NCBI GenBank assembly: GCA_030279155.1
Contig: CM059043.1
Span: 45,562,638 to 45,626,637, forward strand
Length of the DNA stretch: 64,000 nt
Reading direction: 5' to 3'
Origin: Forsythia viridissima
Lineage: Eukaryota > Streptophyta > Magnoliopsida > Lamiales > Oleaceae
Part shown: positions 11,601 to 23,157 of the stretch, one piece after another
Numbering within the stretch: the first letter of the stretch is position 1
How the letters are laid out: every line of letters starts with the position of its first letter
Made by a program: the position numbers and the translations under genes
The notes under the pieces: model-generated
What the model was told of the DNA's origin: nothing
The model's database searches: none
What the model saw: only the letters and a program-made list of their open reading frames with translations

Positions 11601-13409
11601 AGGGATTTTGTTCAGGAAGACTAAAAAGGGTATTTTGCAGGTTTGCCCTTCATTATTGATCAAGAAGGATAGAGGGAGGCCTACTGACCCAAAGGCCAGA
11701 CCTAAAGCATTTGGTGAGGTGCAGGTTGCCAGCAATGTCCCTGGGGTCGAGTTGTTGGAACAAGATGATCATGCTAGTGATGATGACATTGAGGGGGAGT
11801 ACTGTGGCTTGTCGGAGGATGATAATGAAAATGATGATGTGGGCCCTATTGAAGAAGGTGATTCCCAGTGTGAATCTGGTGGATCCAGTGATGATGGCTT
11901 TATAACTGATTATGACAGTGGTGAAGATGATGTTCAAGAGGATGAAGAAGTGTCAGATAACGATGATGATGATAAAGCTGCTGATCATGTGGATGACTTT
12001 AGTGATGAAGACGAGAATGATGAGGATGAGGAGCTCAAGGAGGATTATACCACTTTACTAAAAACTGGTGATACAAGTGCAAAGGACAAGGAATCTAAAG
12101 TACAGAAGAGGAAGTTTTCTGATTTTGACGGACAACTGAATTCTGCCAGTAAAAGTCTTCGTGCTTTAAAGAAATTAGCTGGAGAAAAGGTGGGGGATGC
12201 TGCCAAGGACACAAATGACGGTATTCTTTCTAACGAGGACTTCCAAAGAATAAAAGAGCTTAAGGTATGTTGCTTTTTAGTGCTAATCAATCTTGTATTG
12301 GCAGTTGAATCTGATTGCGGATACTTCAATCTTATGTTAAGAATAAATAGTTTGTCTCCTTATATTTTATATTTTATATTTTATATTTGATAGTAGGCCT
12401 TAGTTAAGTATGAGACAAGGCTTAGTTGAGTTGAAACTATTATTATATTGTTATAATTTTCTCATTTCCTTTGATATTAGACTAAGAAGGAGGCCAAAAT
12501 TGCTTTGACCCAGCATGGATTTAAGATTCCAAGCTCAGACCAACTTAGCACCAAGAGAGTTGATGCTGCCACACTCGAGGTGAGTTCTATTCAAAGTTTC
12601 TTCTGTGTCATCTTTATTATTGTAGTGCAGTAAAACCGAAATTTTATTTCACACATCACTTTTTCGGAAGAAAAGGAAGTAATTAAAAATGGTGAATATT
12701 GGTCAAGATCACCAACTAGGCTATGAGAATTTCGAACTCCAGTTGATTGTTTGACGGGTGTCATTTTGAAATCTTCCGTTCAATAATTTGCAAGATTTGT
12801 AGATTCTTTTTTCCCTTGTTATTCTTGTAAGACCTCAGATGTCCTAATGAAGACACACATGATGCGATTGCTTGTGCTTTCAGGCTAACATACGGAAGAA
12901 GTTAACCAAGGACGAAAAATTGGCATTGGTTAGAGCCGGGAGGGAGGAGAGAGGGAAATACCAGGCTCGTGCTGCTATAAAACAGAAAAAGGTACGTCAT
13001 TTTTTTGGTTTTTCTCCATTTAGAGGTAATACCAAATGTAGGAGCCTAACATTGCATGCAATCATTTGGTTCTCATCTTGAACATATATCATATCACGAA
13101 GGTTTGATGCACTCACAAGAGAGGTTTTAAAGCTTTAGGCAGTATTGAAGAGAATTGTAGCTTCATTTTCTTTATTTAATACTATTAATGTTCTATCCAA
13201 TCCACTTACCACACACTACTAGTGTTCTGGCTATGTTTTAATGTTTAAATGTTGGACAGACTGGTGGTTCAAGCAACCAGCAAAAGGAACACAAAAAAGC
13301 CATGCCCCTTGCTGCAAAGAGATCCAAGATTGCAAGAGTCCGGGTAGAGAAGAAGAAAAAACAACAGCGTTCTGGCAAACAATTCCGCGGAAGGAAAGCA
13401 TGGAAATGA
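8692..13409 (+). CDS. SDA1: SDA1 homologue, ribosome biogenesis / 60S export factor
   Basis: The family acts in the nucleolus and nucleus in 60S pre-ribosome maturation and export. Exons: 8692-9096, 9402-9578, 9671-9795, 9895-10033, 10427-10579, 10663-10716, 10810-10905, 10989-11048, 11157-11231, 11308-11361, 11463-11564, 11641-12264, 12481-12579, 12884-12991, 13260-13409. All join in frame and give 806 aa, about the size of the Arabidopsis protein. The N-terminus (residues about 1-280) is the conserved NUC130/Sda1 region. A basic KKKKKAKLQ patch lies near residue 295. A long Asp/Glu/Ser-rich acidic stretch fills exon 12 (about residues 500-620), as in yeast Sda1. The C-terminus is strongly basic and ends RGKQ/FRGRKAWK-like. 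The first ATG matches family N-termini. No breaks were seen. Confidence 0.93.
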
Positions 13410-14700
13410 CATGCTCTTTATTTAGCCTTGTTAAGTGTTTTATTTGCTTTAAGTATGCAGCATCTCATTTTCTTTCAATCATAGATGGAACACATTAAAA
13501 TTTTGTTCTTGTAATAACTTTCTGTAGAGGGAAAATGTTACATTTCGAAAAACAAAATCAGGAGAAGAAAAATGTTGCATATTTACAAGTTTTGACTTTC
13601 TTGTCCTTGATGAACAATGCAAAATTCTCTTTTCAATTTTATAGCATGTTTGGCAAAGCTTAAATTTTAATTTAATTATTCACACATTTCACAGAATTTA
13701 CAACTTATTACTCATTTATTAAATTTAAATATAATTATTCACACATGTTTGGCAAAGCTTAAATGTTGCATGGGTATCGACTTGTTTGTGGGATGGGAAT
13801 ATTTGAAATTACCTTCAATTAAATAATTAAAATGCTCAATAAGTATATTCCTCTTAACAGCATTTTTTTTAGGTGTAAATGCAAAGGCAACATTGTCATA
13901 TAACTTGTAAATTGATCGTTTACACATTTTCATATGACATGTAAACTGTAAAGTGATAGGCAAATGGTGATTCGGTAGTTGGAGTTGAATATTGAGTGTG
14001 TAAACAAAATTTCACATTATTGGCTTAGAGAATTGAATTATTTTAGTTAATAGGTTAATTTTTTGGGATCAATCTCTTATGTACAATGCAAATACACAAT
14101 ATGCGTCTCTAAAAGTAGTTGTGCCCTCACGTTGCCTTTGACGTACTAGAAGAGGTGGACATGGTTACTTGAGGAGTGCCAATTCGAAGGATATTGTTGG
14201 AAATGGCAACAAATTTCAATATCAATTAGACATGAAGTAGATGATGAACTTATAAATAGATTGTATTATAAAATAACAAAATTGTGGGTCCAATAAAATA
14301 TGTGGTTGAAAATGAGTTTGAAAAAAAAAAAGAGTTGAAAAAAAACTCTTTCAAACACGTTCTAATATCATTTTTGAAGTTTATACGAAAAGGACTCGTA
14401 AAAACGACAAATAGATTATTGGAATCCTTCTACCACACTCGAGCAACGTATAGATCTTGACACCAAAATCTATAACACAATTTGAAAAGGTTAATTATCA
14501 CTCTTAATTTAATTTTTTTTTATTACTATTTACTGTATTTTTATCAAAATTCTACATAAGCACGTGTTAGAAACGTAGTGAAATTTGTTTTCAACTGCAA
14601 AAGCAAACCAAATATGTAGATCGTTTGTAAAACATCATCAGCAAAATCAAAGTTATCTCTCTTACCACTTCGCGATTTTACCTGTTGTAAGATTTTTAAG
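13410..14700. other. SDA1 3' flank and AT-rich intergenic DNA
   Basis: The first few hundred bases are probably SDA1 3' UTR. The word CATGTTTGGCAAAGCTTAAAT occurs twice in direct orientation (13645 and about 13744), with related TTATTCACACAT sequence between, so a short local duplication or MITE scar is likely. No gene is seen. Confidence 0.5.
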
Positions 14701-15537
14701 CTGGAGCGGTGAAAGACTCGTAGAAGCCACTATAAGACACGAAACAGGGTGAGAGACGACCTGGGCAGCGAAGACCATAAAGATAGAAGAGTGAGAAAAA
14801 GTACTTTTTTTACCTCAACTTTACTCTGTCCATAATCCACACAATGAACCCTATTAATTGTTCAATAATCATTCTCCTTTAGGCGATTTCACGTATATTC
14901 TCCCCGTATTGTGGTAATAATTAGTGATAATTCTCCATGTTTACTAACTGCTGGTATTATTAATTATTACTCTTAATTATTCTACTCATAATTTAATATG
15001 GTTAGCCTTTTTTCCCTTGAGCCTTGTTTGCTTTATTTATTCTATATATGTTGATTTATGACCAATTTTTCGAGTTATTATCTTGCGGGTGCTCATAGTT
15101 TCTGTTTCCTGGGGAATTTTGATGTGGTGGTGTCTAATTTGAATCGCATGGATACGCTAAGAGTTACTTGATGGGTTTCTTGAGGATCTGAATTTTGTTC
15201 CTTTTTTAAATTTTATGGGTTCATCAGATCTAGGTATATTCTTGCTCCGAAGTTACAAGGGAAAATGATAGTTTTCGAGTTTTGCCGACTTTTTTCAACA
15301 TTACCCTTAGTTTCCAATATTCTGCTATTTGATTCTGTAACTTCATTCACATGCACAGATTTTCAGGTATCATAATCAAGACTTTCTGGTTATATGTGTT
15401 TTGCTGTTTAACAGCAGGTAAATTTGGTTCTCCTTGTTCAAGTACTCATGTTACGGACGCAGTGTTCATTGTGAGTTTTGTGCTTTTACCAGGTGGAGAT
15501 AAATAATTGGCAAGTTTAGTTGTCTTTACCGGATCCA
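14701..15537 (+). promoter_or_regulatory. Probable promoter and 5' UTR intron of the CFIm68-like gene
   Basis: A purine-rich stretch at about 14700-14800 looks like leader sequence. The T-rich interval that follows ends in TTTTACCAG at 15492, a good acceptor, 46 bases before the start codon. A leader intron is therefore likely. The donor was not fixed. Confidence 0.35.
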
Positions 15538-17448
15538 ATGGCTGATGAGCAATTAGATTTTGGAGATGAGGAATTTGGAGGAAGTCAAAGGATGCAGTAT
15601 CATCAGGGTGGGGCTATACCTGCACTTGCAGAGGAGGAAATGTTAGGTGAGGATGATGAATACGATGATCTCTACAATGATGTTAATGTTGGGGAGAGTT
15701 TCCTGCAGATGCAGAGGTCTGAGGTGCAAATGCCTTCTGATGGTGCGAATAAGGGTGGACTCCAAGCTCCAAACCCTAATGCTCCTGAAACTAGAGCAGA
15801 AGCCATAGGCTCTCAAGAAGTGAGAGTTTCTGGAGTTGAAAATGGGGGGAGTTACACTCCCTTGGGAGTTCAATTTCACGTACAGAAGAGCGTATTACCA
15901 GCTGATCGTGAACCTGAGCAAAATTTTGATGCCTCTCAAAGGGGAAAGCTCCCTGATATGGCACATAATTCTCAAGCAGGAAATTTGGGATTTCAAGGAT
16001 CCATGTCTATGCCCCAGAAAAATGCTCCTGGTCCAATTAACATTTCAGGAAAAATAGTTGGTGATTCTACACCATTGACGAATCCTAATGTGGGCAGCTC
16101 AAGAGGTGTTCCCCAGATAATTCCTCCTAATACAGTGAATTCAAGTGAAAATGTCAACGTGAATCGTTCAATACATAATGAAAACCTGATACAGCCAGCT
16201 GCAGGAAATGGAAATACAATGCTCTATGTAGGGGAGTTGCATTGGTGGACAACTGATGCTGAGCTCGAGGTTGTGCTAACCCAATATGGAAAGGTCAAGG
16301 AGATTAAATTTTTCGACGAGAGAGCTAGTGGGAAATCCAAAGGCTATTGCCAAGTTGAATTCTATGATCCTCCTGCGGCTGCTGCGTGCAAGGAAGGAAT
16401 GAATGGTTATATTTTCAATGGGCGAGCTTGTGTGGTGGCATTTGCCACTCCACAAACCATAAAACAGATGGGTGCCCAGGCTCAGGCTCAGTCTCAGTCT
16501 CAGTCTCAGCCACAGGGAAGGAGGCCCTTGAATGATGGTGTGGGAAGAGGCAATGCACCAAATTATCCCAGCGGAGATGGAGGAAGGAATTTTGGACGAG
16601 GTGGGTGGGGACGAGGAGGGCAGCAAGGGCCTAACAGGGGTCCAGCAGCTGGACCTGTGAGAGGAAGGGGAGGAGCTATGGGAGCAAAGTATATGATGGG
16701 GAATGCACCTGGGGGTGGCGGTGCTGCTGGTGGAGGAGCTTATGGACAAGGCCTCACTGGCCCTGCTTTTGGCGGACCTCATGGTTTCATGCATCCTCAG
16801 GGTATGATGGGTCCTGGTTTTGACCCAGCATTTATGAATCGAGGAGCTGCTTATGGAGGCTTCTCAGGTCCTGCTTTTCCGGGTGTAATTCCTCCATTTC
16901 AGGCTGTTAACCCAATGGGGCTCCCTGGAGTGGCTCCTCATGTCAATCCTGCCTTTTTTGGTCGAGGAATGGCTCCCAATGGTATTGGTATGATGGGGAC
17001 TGCAGGAATGTGGACTGACGCGAATATGGGTGGATGGGGAGGGGAAGAATATGGACGAGGAACCAGAGAATCAAGTTATGGTGGTGAAGATAATGCTTCT
17101 GAGTATGGAGATGCAAGTCATGATAAAGGAGTAAGGTCTAGTGCTGCTTCCCGAGAAAGGGAACGGAACTCTGATCGTGACTGGTCAACTAACTCTGAGA
17201 AGAGGCATCATGATGAGAGGGAGCATGACCGTGACAGATACGATCGAGAGCACAGGCAAAGGGAAGAGAAGGATAGTCACCGAGATTATCGCCACAAAGA
17301 ACGTGACTTGGATTATGAGGAAGATTGGGACAGAAGGCAGTCTTCTTCAAGATCCCGAAGCAAATCGCGAGCTGTGCCAGAAGAGGATCACAGATCTCGA
17401 TCAAGGGATGTAGATTATGGGAAACGGAGACGCATGCCATCTGAATGA
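15538..17448 (+). CDS. CFIm68/CPSF6-like RNA-binding protein (pre-mRNA 3'-end processing)
   Basis: This intronless frame gives 636 aa. The N-terminus is acidic (DFGDEEFGG, GEDDEYDDLYNDV). One RRM lies at about residues 228-304: RNP2 is LYVGEL, the WWTTDAELE helix is characteristic of CPSF6/CPSF7, and RNP1 is KGYCQVEFY. A Gln/Ser run and a long Gly/Pro/Met-rich region follow (about 320-530). The tail is rich in RD/RE/RS (about 545-636, SSSRSRSKSR). This is the layout of the large subunit of cleavage factor Im, which partners CFIm25 on UGUA motifs upstream of poly(A) sites in the nucleus. The open frame extends six codons upstream through a TTG, but ATG at 15538 opens the family-like MADEQLDFGDEEFGG. 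Other RRM/Gly-rich proteins are less likely because of the WW signature. See 17564-19922 for possible regulation. Confidence 0.88.
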   Translation: MADEQLDFGDEEFGGSQRMQYHQGGAIPALAEEEMLGEDDEYDDLYNDVNVGESFLQMQRSEVQMPSDGANKGGLQAPNPNAPETRAEAIGSQEVRVSGVENGGSYTPLGVQFHVQKSVLPADREPEQNFDASQRGKLPDMAHNSQAGNLGFQGSMSMPQKNAPGPINISGKIVGDSTPLTNPNVGSSRGVPQIIPPNTVNSSENVNVNRSIHNENLIQPAAGNGNTMLYVGELHWWTTDAELEVVLTQYGKVKEIKFFDERASGKSKGYCQVEFYDPPAAAACKEGMNGYIFNGRACVVAFATPQTIKQMGAQAQAQSQSQSQPQGRRPLNDGVGRGNAPNYPSGDGGRNFGRGGWGRGGQQGPNRGPAAGPVRGRGGAMGAKYMMGNAPGGGGAAGGGAYGQGLTGPAFGGPHGFMHPQGMMGPGFDPAFMNRGAAYGGFSGPAFPGVIPPFQAVNPMGLPGVAPHVNPAFFGRGMAPNGIGMMGTAGMWTDANMGGWGGEEYGRGTRESSYGGEDNASEYGDASHDKGVRSSAASRERERNSDRDWSTNSEKRHHDEREHDRDRYDREHRQREEKDSHRDYRHKERDLDYEEDWDRRQSSSRSRSKSRAVPEEDHRSRSRDVDYGKRRRMPSE

Positions 17449-17563
17449 TGTGATCAAGAACAGGGTTGAGAACCTTGCTATCATCAATTTACTGCATCAT
17501 TCTCTTTCTGGTTTATGTTGGACAGTTGGAGCCACATCTTGTATGGCCTCTGACTTTGAAGAA

Positions 17564-18766
17564 GTAAGTGCCTTTTACTAGAGTTTTCTCGAAAGAACTG
17601 ATTTTTCCTTGGCTTTTCAATTTGCGTACCAAGGAACATGATTTGATGCTAAACTGTATTTGTGCTAAAAACATCAGTACCTTGAATGGTCTTGTGGATT
17701 TGCTTACTGTTGTGAGTATGTCCTTACTGCAAGCCATTATTTTAGTTTTATGTTTGTCCTGCATAATTCCATCTGTCGGGACATTGTCATCTGGGAAGAT
17801 GTCCTTGAAATAGTTGAACCTTCTTATCTACATGTTATGTCATTAACCGTGCTTTTATTTATATCAAGTATTTTTGTTTTTTCTTAGACAAATTAGTTAA
17901 ATGTCCCTGACTCATAAATCAGTATTTCACTTCCTGATTCTTATTTTATATCTTTTAACATTTACCCTTTTCTAAAATTCACATGCTTTAATCATAAACA
18001 CAGTCTTAGGCACTTCTTGTTTCAACTGTTTTGTTGTTTCAAAGTTAGTCTATAATTACGTGAACTGTGGTGAAGAAGTCGAGAAGGTGAATTTATTTAT
18101 TTTTATGATGTACTATCGCCTGATTTTTGTAGTTGTCTTCTTTTCTCTTTTTACTTTTTGAATTATATGGAGAATTTACTATGTACATTTTGTTTACTGC
18201 TATATTTCAGGGTGCTTCCCTTTGTTTCCCTTTGTTTTTGAAGTTCAGCATTTGTGTTTTGTGTGTGACTCTCCTTGTTTTCACAAACACAGATAATCTA
18301 GGTGACTCAGAAGTTTATATATGCATGTGATTTACATCTTTGCATGATAATATATGCATGTTCCTGTGATAGCTAAGTGAGCCAGAACCTTAACTGTAAC
18401 ACTCTTTTCTAATTTTATATCTCTCTCCTTCATCTGTTCCTCGAGTATGGCTTGGTAGTCTTTGTAATGCACCTTAAAATACCTCTTTGGCTGATATTCA
18501 GAGTCTTTCTTTGAAAGTCAATTTGGCGAAGCATGAGTTTCTAGGCTTTTGCTCGACTGGTTGGCAGTATTAATAAATAAGTTAATGACAAAGGTTTAAG
18601 ATAAAAGTTTTAACATTAAGCATTTGATGACTTTGATCTTGTCTTTTCCCCTCATTTTTTTATAACTTATAACTTATGCAGTAATAGTAAGTTATGATAT
18701 AACCTCTTTGGGTTGTCAATTTCGATGATTATTGATCGGGATTTTTCTTTACTTTATGGTACTCAG
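17564..18766 (+). other. Candidate 3' UTR intron of the CFIm68-like gene
   Basis: A near-consensus donor (GAA|GTAAGTG) lies 115 nt after the stop codon. A T-rich tract ending in ACTCAG closes at 18766. Between them the sequence is T-rich like the introns of neighbouring genes. A spliced junction this far downstream of a stop would normally mark the mRNA for nonsense-mediated decay. Inferred from sequence only. Confidence 0.45.
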
Positions 18767-19092
18767 GAGCAGAGAGGCGACCGTATGTTTTTCTGACTTG
18801 GAGGAAGAAAATTTAGTTGCTGATTTCTTAGATATCTTTAAATTGCTAGTGTCTATGTAGTGTGCCAAGATGCCTGTGAGGACTTTAAATTGCTAGTGTC
18901 CATTGCTTTGTATTTCTCAAGCATGTAAATTGTAATCATTCACAAGTCATGTTCCTGTGAGGAATTGTGTCAGAAATATCAATCTTTCAAACTTGTCAAT
19001 TAACAAAGAATATTCGAGCTAAAATGGATGATCCACCACGTCATCCTGTCTCTGGAAAGAGGAATTCTTTCGGCTGTCTATACTAAATTCCA

Positions 19093-19922
19093 TGTAATAG
19101 GTTCCATGCATGTAATTATTTCATTTTGACACGTGTGTCTCATCTGAGCTTGTAAGATATATTGTACAAGTCTCAAGGCCATGAATTGGTCATTTTTTAT
19201 GATACCGTAGTTAGGGTAGTAGTACCTATAAGTTGTACATTGTAGACATTGTACATGTTGAAGTGTCATTGTAATAGAAGGGGAGAACCGATGACGCAGA
19301 ATAATTTTTTGTAAAATTAAATTGTTGAGTTTTACTCGGGCTTTCGTCATGTAAATCACAGTTTGTTGGGATACGAGTAACTCAAATGTAGACTGCATCT
19401 GCTATCGATGGGACTGCTGCCGACAAGTCGGGATACTGCTATTTGTTTCATTGTAATGTAGGCTGTGTTCTAGTTGTAAATTTTCAATCTTACGCTTCTA
19501 AACCATTAGCTCGGGATATGTGAAACGTACTGTAGGTCTATGATGTAAACTCTTCTAGTTTTTTCCTCGGGAGTTTGTGTTGTAGAATTGATACGAGAGG
19601 TGTAAAGGTTTGGTTGTGTAAATTGAGCATGTTGTTGATAATTTGTAGACTGCATTTTGTTAGACGAAGCTGCAGTTGTAAATTGTCCTGTAATGTCTGA
19701 AGAAGTTTGTGTTTTTCAACTTATCTTACTGATCCATTTGGTCGAGATTTTATTAGATGTACTGCATGTCTGTGATGCATATCGTGTAAAATTTTGCTGG
19801 TATTTGATTTGGGAGCATACGATAGATTTTTTGCATTTGACAGTCTGTAATGGGGGCCGCTTCCCAAACCCCAACCCCCTTATCCCAAAATCCGAAAAGC
19901 ACTTTGAGCATGTTTGACATGT
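19093..19922 (+). promoter_or_regulatory. Dense TGTA (UGUA) motif cluster, candidate CFIm-bound 3' UTR element
   Basis: I count 26 TGTA words in about 830 bp. About five would be expected from base composition, and I count roughly seven in the 840 bp just upstream. At least five form close pairs of the type TGTAG or TGTAC followed by TGTAAA 13-34 nt later (near 19458, 19531, 19581, 19644 and 19758). Phrases such as TGTAGACTGCAT and TCGGGA recur, so the region may be a decayed tandem repeat. UGUA is the known ligand of CFIm, whose large-subunit homologue is encoded directly upstream on the same strand. Confidence 0.55.
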
Positions 19923-20436
19923 AATACTGGATAGGACTAGATTATATACTAAGCAAAATTTTAGCTTTTTTTTTTCTCCAGTTGCTATCCAATCTTTCTA
20001 CTAAACTTGTCATTTTAGTTATTCATATCGTTTGGATGAATTGCTTATGTACTATGGTTGCCTCCTTTCTCTGTGCGCACGCTCATGGGGTTCAAACATG
20101 TAAGTGAACCGTTGGAAACTTGAACCCCTTGAACATTATGTATTGTTCGACCTTTTATGGATGATGATTGAAGTAATTCACATTTGTTGATGAATTGTTT
20201 CCATTTCTTGATTGAGGGGCAGATTTTTCAGTAATCCACTGTATATTTGTTGTCTTCTGAACAACTCTTTTGCCCCTTCGATTGGTGTTATTTGATCACG
20301 TTACGTAGCCTTTTGTTGCCGTGTTTCTCCGTGGCACAGCTTGTGAATTCCAGGAGTACTTTCATACCAGTTTGCATAAGATACTTGAATGATGACCATA
20401 TCTCTTGCATTTGGCTGTATTCTTTTGATACTGTCA

Positions 20437-20467
<31 letters not shown>

Positions 20468-22020
20468 GTCTATTTGTTTTAGTTTACTGCCCTTGTTTGT
20501 TGTTGCTTTCAATTTTGTACTCCCACAATTTGCTTAGTTACGAGGATATATCAGTGTCCGCTTCTCACCGTTATTAGGTATTAAGAACCATTCATTGGCT
20601 TCTTTAGCTATGACGGTCAGCTTGTGTCAAAATGTGTTCTTTTCGAGTTTTGTTATTTCAAAGTTCACTAGTCAAGCTTTTTTTTGTTAATTTGTTATTT
20701 TTTAAAATGCTTTATGAAGTTTTTTAAAGGATCGATTTTAAGCATTTGTGAGAGGTATAAATAGGGGCTCTACATAATATTGTTGCTTTTAATTTAAATT
20801 TTTAATCATTACATATAATTTTATTTTCAACAAAGTCCCATATAAAATTAGTAATTGTTTGGTTATGCTTTTAAGTGTTTATAATTCGTGGGTCGTCCTA
20901 TGTAATGTGTAGATAATAAGTATGTCGTAAGTTATAAATTTTATGAAATAAGTAAATAAAAAATCTATTTGACCATCTTAAAAAAGAGGTAAGATTTTTT
21001 ATTTACTTAGTTCATAAAATTTATATCTTAAAAAAGAGGTAAGATTTGCCAAACAAATATCACTTTTTTTCCATCTATTTTCGACTGCACAACCCTTCAT
21101 GTGTATATTTTTATCTCCGTTTAATCAATTGTTCTAAAAATTTAAGATGTTAAAGCAGCAACTTATATCATGCGTGCCTTTGCTTAAAATACGGGAAGAA
21201 ACAATTTCATTACGTTTTTTCGTACAATTCAACAATATAACTCAATACAGAAGTAAAATCAAACATACTCCTCCAAAATCTCAAAGACAGACTCGATGGG
21301 CTATATGACTTGTTTTCTGGGTAATTATATTACCACTACACTTAATATTTGTTGTACCATATTTTAATGACACTTAAGGTTCTTAATCTTTACTCATTGT
21401 AGCAATCATGTCCTCAATTTTTTGTTATTGCATTCTTATCCTCAATTTTCTATTAATTAGTATACTTTGTCTCTAATAATGTTTTCCATCCAAAAAGTTC
21501 ATGCATTGGGAGATTGTAAAACGACCTTTTTGTCCATCAAATTTTAAAAAAACAATAAATAAAAAAGTGTGACATTTCAAAGCATGCAAACAAAATATTT
21601 TTCAATATAAAACAAAAAAATAAAGAGCCGACCATAATAAATTTTGATACGTTTTTGTTCCAATTGCATGGATTATTTTTTGATCGTGTGTAATTATAAT
21701 GTTTTTATTTAAGAACTATTTGGAATTCTATAAATAGCGTCTTCTAGTCACATAGAATATTAAATACGATTTATTTTTCGGATTTAATATTTTATTTACT
21801 TTAGGTTATAAAATTATTTCTATTTAATTTTTATTTTTAATAAAAAACTACAAATCGTCCCTTGCTAAATATAGCTTCATAACTTGTGGTCTGCATGGAA
21901 TAAGCTTGGTCCAAGAAACTGTATGGCATTTCATGGCCAGCCTAGGACTCCACGAGCTTCTAGGCCGGAATCAACGCCCCTCCACCACCCATTTCGGCTG
22001 TAACCACCATCCCTCCGCCC
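19923..22020. other. Intergenic DNA with poly-T tract and short inverted repeat
   Basis: The first few hundred bases may still be transcript of the CFIm68-like gene. There is an uninterrupted T run of about 26 at 20442-20467. An inverted repeat of about 33 bp pairs 20935-20970 with 20994-21026 (ATAAATTTTATGAA against TTCATAAAATTTAT), and TTAAAAAAGAGGTAAGATTT occurs twice around it. Beyond this the DNA is AT-rich with no recognisable gene. Confidence 0.55.
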
Positions 22021-22028
22021 TATATCAA
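22021..22028 (+). promoter_or_regulatory. Candidate TATA box of the BCP1-like gene
   Basis: TATATCAA, preceded by a C-rich stretch, lies 130 bp upstream of the BCP1-like start codon. That leaves room for a leader of about 100 nt. Confidence 0.5.
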
Positions 22029-22158
22029 CCCCTCCACCTCCTCTATTTCTAAGCACTGCAGTGATCCAAGAGAATCGCTGCATTCTACAAAAAATAAAAA
22101 AGACAAAAATATTTCAAAAACTTTCATTACACCTAAAAAACAATAAATTCTTACAAGA

Positions 22159-22476
22159 ATGGCACGCCAAATTGTTGTTCTTTTCTTCGTCTTCTTTGCA
22201 GTCGTCGGTCTGGCCTCGGCCGCAGTTGACCCCCATGCCTCCTCGGCCGCCGTGCCCGCCGAGGGGCCATTAGGCGATGGAAGCGGTAACAATGTGATTG
22301 GCACCACTGATGGTGGATATAATAGTGATGCAGCACCCGTTGGCGGACCTGTTCCTGCCGGAGCTTTCCACGACGCTTCCCCGGCCGAATCACCCAAGAG
22401 CGCTGCCACCACCGCTGAAGTCACCAGCGTCGCCGGTGTTGTAGCCGCCGCCGTGGCCGGTTCCTTCTTCTTCTAA
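22159..22476 (+). CDS. BCP1-like arabinogalactan peptide
   Basis: A short intronless frame of 105 aa. Residues 1-21 form a clear signal peptide (MARQIVVLFFVFFAVVGLASA). The middle is rich in Ala, Pro, Ser and Gly with AP, SP and PA dipeptides suited to hydroxyproline-linked arabinogalactan. The segment NNVIGTTDGG resembles the EDTIGTTDDD-type core that I recall from Brassica BCP1 pollen proteins. The C-terminal hydrophobic tail (about 87-105, ending SFFF) looks like a GPI-anchor signal. The product is probably an extracellular, membrane-anchored cell-wall glycopeptide; pollen or anther expression is expected from the family but cannot be seen here. Its position next to CCT5 matches Arabidopsis BCP1, which supports the call. 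Confidence 0.78.
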   Translation: MARQIVVLFFVFFAVVGLASAAVDPHASSAAVPAEGPLGDGSGNNVIGTTDGGYNSDAAPVGGPVPAGAFHDASPAESPKSAATTAEVTSVAGVVAAAVAGSFFF

Positions 22477-23157
22477 ATGGATGAACAACATTTTGGGACA
22501 TGGGAAGTACAACATTGGAGGTCTTCTGCTTCCTTGTCCATTGATTAGGATTAAATTTAATAATTTGCACAAGCTAGCAATTTACAATTCAAAAAATAAA
22601 ATAAAAAAATTAAATTAAATTCTACATGAATATACATGTTTTTTATTTAATTATCGACAGATTTGTTCTTCGATGAAGCATTGTTATTCTTGTGCAACTT
22701 TGTAATAGTTTGAAGAAATAAATGAAAAATGATTATTTGTTAAAATGAAAATAAAAATTACTTCGATTCATGACAACAATAAAAAGCCGCACTCTCTTTT
22801 AACTTTGACGCTATCAAAAAACGTAGAAAATATAAAATATTTCATACGAAAGGAAAAATTATAAATAACTTAAAGTACGATAACTTAATTTTTTTCTCTT
22901 CTGAAAAATTTAATTAACACGACTATAATGATATATTTAATATACTAAACTAAATATTATTAAATAAAACTTCTGAATCTATTTGTACCTTTTCAAATAT
23001 TAAGGACCTATTTGTACCCTTTTCAAAGGTTAGAGACCCAAATGTAATTTTTTCTAATAAAAATTAAGAACATATTGGTCTTCCTAGATAAAAGACTTAT
23101 TTTACATCAAAACACATAAGTTAGGGACGTCCATACCAAGAAATACATATTAAGAAC
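22477..23157. other. BCP1-like 3' flank, AT-rich intergenic DNA
   Basis: Probable 3' UTR is followed by AT-rich sequence with no recognisable gene. Bases 23148-23157 (TATTAAGAAC) are the left target-site duplication of the next element. Confidence 0.55.

Noticed and set aside
11653..11937. 94-codon minus-strand frame
   Set aside because: Shadow of the acidic exon 12 of SDA1; GAT/GAA-rich codons read as ATC/TTC in reverse.
15520..15537. Upstream extension of the CFIm68-like frame
   Set aside because: The extension depends on a TTG start. The ATG at 15538 gives the expected N-terminus, and an intron acceptor probably lies at 15492.
16276..16794. 172-codon minus-strand frame
   Set aside because: It is the antisense shadow of the RRM and Gly-rich part of the CFIm68-like gene. 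Its low-complexity Ser/Pro/Thr composition mirrors the Gly-rich codons, and no domain is seen.
22151..22393. Arg-rich 80-codon minus-strand frame
   Set aside because: Shadow of the BCP1-like gene; Gly/Ala codons read in reverse.
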